From Candidatus Thermokryptus sp. (GTDB lineage Bacteria; Bacteroidota; Ignavibacteria; Kryptoniales; Kryptoniaceae): a DNA stretch of 6,218 nucleotides. A model generated the notes under the pieces. That model had not been told where the DNA came from. It searched no databases and worked only from the letters and a program-made list of their open reading frames with translations. Each line of letters begins with the position of its first letter. The first letter of the stretch is position 1. The position numbers were made by a program, and so were the translations under genes. Positions 5,455-6,218 of this stretch are shown here, piece by piece. The stretch is from the NCBI GenBank assembly GCA_028276305.1, contig JAPYWO010000088.1, forward strand, positions 1 through 6,218, written 5' to 3'.

Positions 5455-6218
5455 TCACCGATCAACCTCGCCGAGAACTATATCAACACTTCCAAGGATT
5501 GCAACAAGGTCAGCTATCATATAACCTCTTGAGATTTCCGGCAACACGGATAAATTAACAAAGCTTGGAGCCCTGGCTTTTACTCTGAATGGACTTGACG
5601 AGTGACCATCGCTTATGATGTAAAAACCGATCTCGCCTCTTGGGTTTTCGGTCCTGAAATAAACTTCTCCCTGCGGTGGTCTAACCTTCTTCGGAATAGC
5701 GGAATGAACATCGCCAGCTGGAATTTGCTCCCACGCTTGTTCAATTATCTTTAAACTTTCTTCCATTTCTCTAACCCTGACATAATATCTATCCCAGCAA
5801 TCGCCAACGGTCCCCATTTTACCCTCACCAACTGGTATATCAAATTCAAACCTATCATAAACGAGATATGGTTCATTCTTTCTCAAGTCAAACTTAACTC
5901 CAGAACCGCGAAGCATCGGACCGCTACAGCCGTAATTTATGGCAACATCTGCCGGCAAGACCCCGACATTTGCTGTCCTATCTATGAAAATTTTATTAAA
6001 TGTCAAAAGATCATTTATCTCTTTCAACGCCTTCGGAAATGTCTTCAAAAAGTCCTTTAATTTTTTCCCGAACTCAGATGGTAAGTCATGCGAGACGCCA
6101 CCGATCCAGATATAGTTATAAAGCAACCTCGCACCGCAGGTTATCTCAAACATATCAAGTATCTTTTCCCTTTCTCTGAAACACCACAAAAATGGAGTAA
6201 AAGCTCCAAGGTCAAGTC
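5455..6218 (-). CDS. nuoD: NADH-quinone oxidoreductase subunit D, C-terminal part (5' end outside window)
   Basis: The reading frame is open to the window edge; 253 residues are visible of a usual length near 400, so roughly the first 150 are missing. It is the 49-kDa-type subunit, related to the large subunit of NiFe hydrogenases, and forms the quinone-reduction pocket with NuoB. Family motifs run in order: [78 protein letters not shown] with [12 protein letters not shown], then [23 protein letters not shown] and the exact family ending [16 protein letters not shown] at 6189 is an internal codon (Leu in PFLWCF), not the start. It is followed directly by nuoH, not nuoE/F/G, so the dehydrogenase-module genes are absent from this stretch of the operon. 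Confidence 0.97.
   Translation of the reverse strand, partial: LDLGAFTPFLWCFREREKILDMFEITCGARLLYNYIWIGGVSHDLPSEFGKKLKDFLKTFPKALKEINDLLTFNKIFIDRTANVGVLPADVAINYGCSGPMLRGSGVKFDLRKNEPYLVYDRFEFDIPVGEGKMGTVGDCWDRYYVRVREMEESLKIIEQAWEQIPAGDVHSAIPKKVRPPQGEVYFRTENPRGEIGFYIISDGHSSSPFRVKARAPSFVNLSVLPEISRGYMIADLVAILGSVDIVLGEVDR

Larger units (their letters stand above)
1..6218 (-). other. nuo operon segment D-H-I-J-K-[HEPN-MNT]-L-M
   Basis: All nine genes point the same way. In transcription order the gaps are 25, 13, 23, 20 and 14 bases, then a 23-56 base overlap, then 18 and 30 bases. No inverted repeat followed by a T-run and no convincing promoter was seen in any gap, so co-transcription is likely, including the HEPN/MNT pair. 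The operon promoter would lie upstream of the window. Confidence 0.85.

Noticed and set aside
6187..6189. TTG at 6189 as the start of nuoD
   Set aside because: The frame continues upstream with conserved NuoD sequence ([11 protein letters not shown]), so this codon is an internal leucine and the gene begins outside the window.

Overview
The window is a section of a bacterial respiratory complex I operon (nuo, NADH-quinone oxidoreductase). Every supported gene lies on the minus strand, so transcription runs from high to low coordinates. In that direction the order is nuoD (5' end outside the window), nuoH, nuoI, nuoJ, nuoK, a HEPN-domain gene, a minimal nucleotidyltransferase (MNT) gene, nuoL and the first 41 codons of nuoM. 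Junctions range from a short overlap to about 30 bases, and I see no terminator or internal promoter, so this looks like one polycistronic unit.

The gene order D-H-I-J-K-L-M, with no E, F or G between D and H, is the '11-subunit' style cluster common in the Bacteroidota/Chlorobiota/Ignavibacteria group and in several other phyla. The histidine-rich loop and C-terminal style of NuoL, the moderate G+C (roughly 40% by hand count of sampled lines), and A-rich gene leaders with few strong Shine-Dalgarno sequences all suit an FCB-group bacterium. This could be an Ignavibacteria/Kryptonia-like lineage, possibly thermophilic, but that placement is inference and should be held loosely.

How the parts work together: NuoD and NuoI belong to the peripheral (electron-transfer) arm. 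NuoD forms the quinone pocket with NuoB, and NuoI carries two [4Fe-4S] clusters. NuoH, J and K form the membrane section that links quinone reduction to proton movement. NuoL and NuoM are the antiporter-like pumping subunits. All key residues visible here are intact except for two substitutions in a normally conserved NuoH loop.

The unexpected part is 2266-2974, where a two-gene HEPN/MNT cassette sits in the same orientation exactly between nuoK and nuoL. The MNT has an intact GSX10DXD nucleotidyltransferase signature. The HEPN protein lacks the RX4-6H ribonuclease motif seen in HepT-type toxins. A second unexplained signal is an exact 15-base A-rich sequence just upstream of three nuo start codons (nuoH, nuoJ, nuoM), at similar spacing each time.

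There is no stretch over 300 bases without a gene, and I see no RNA gene, CRISPR array, insertion sequence or tRNA.
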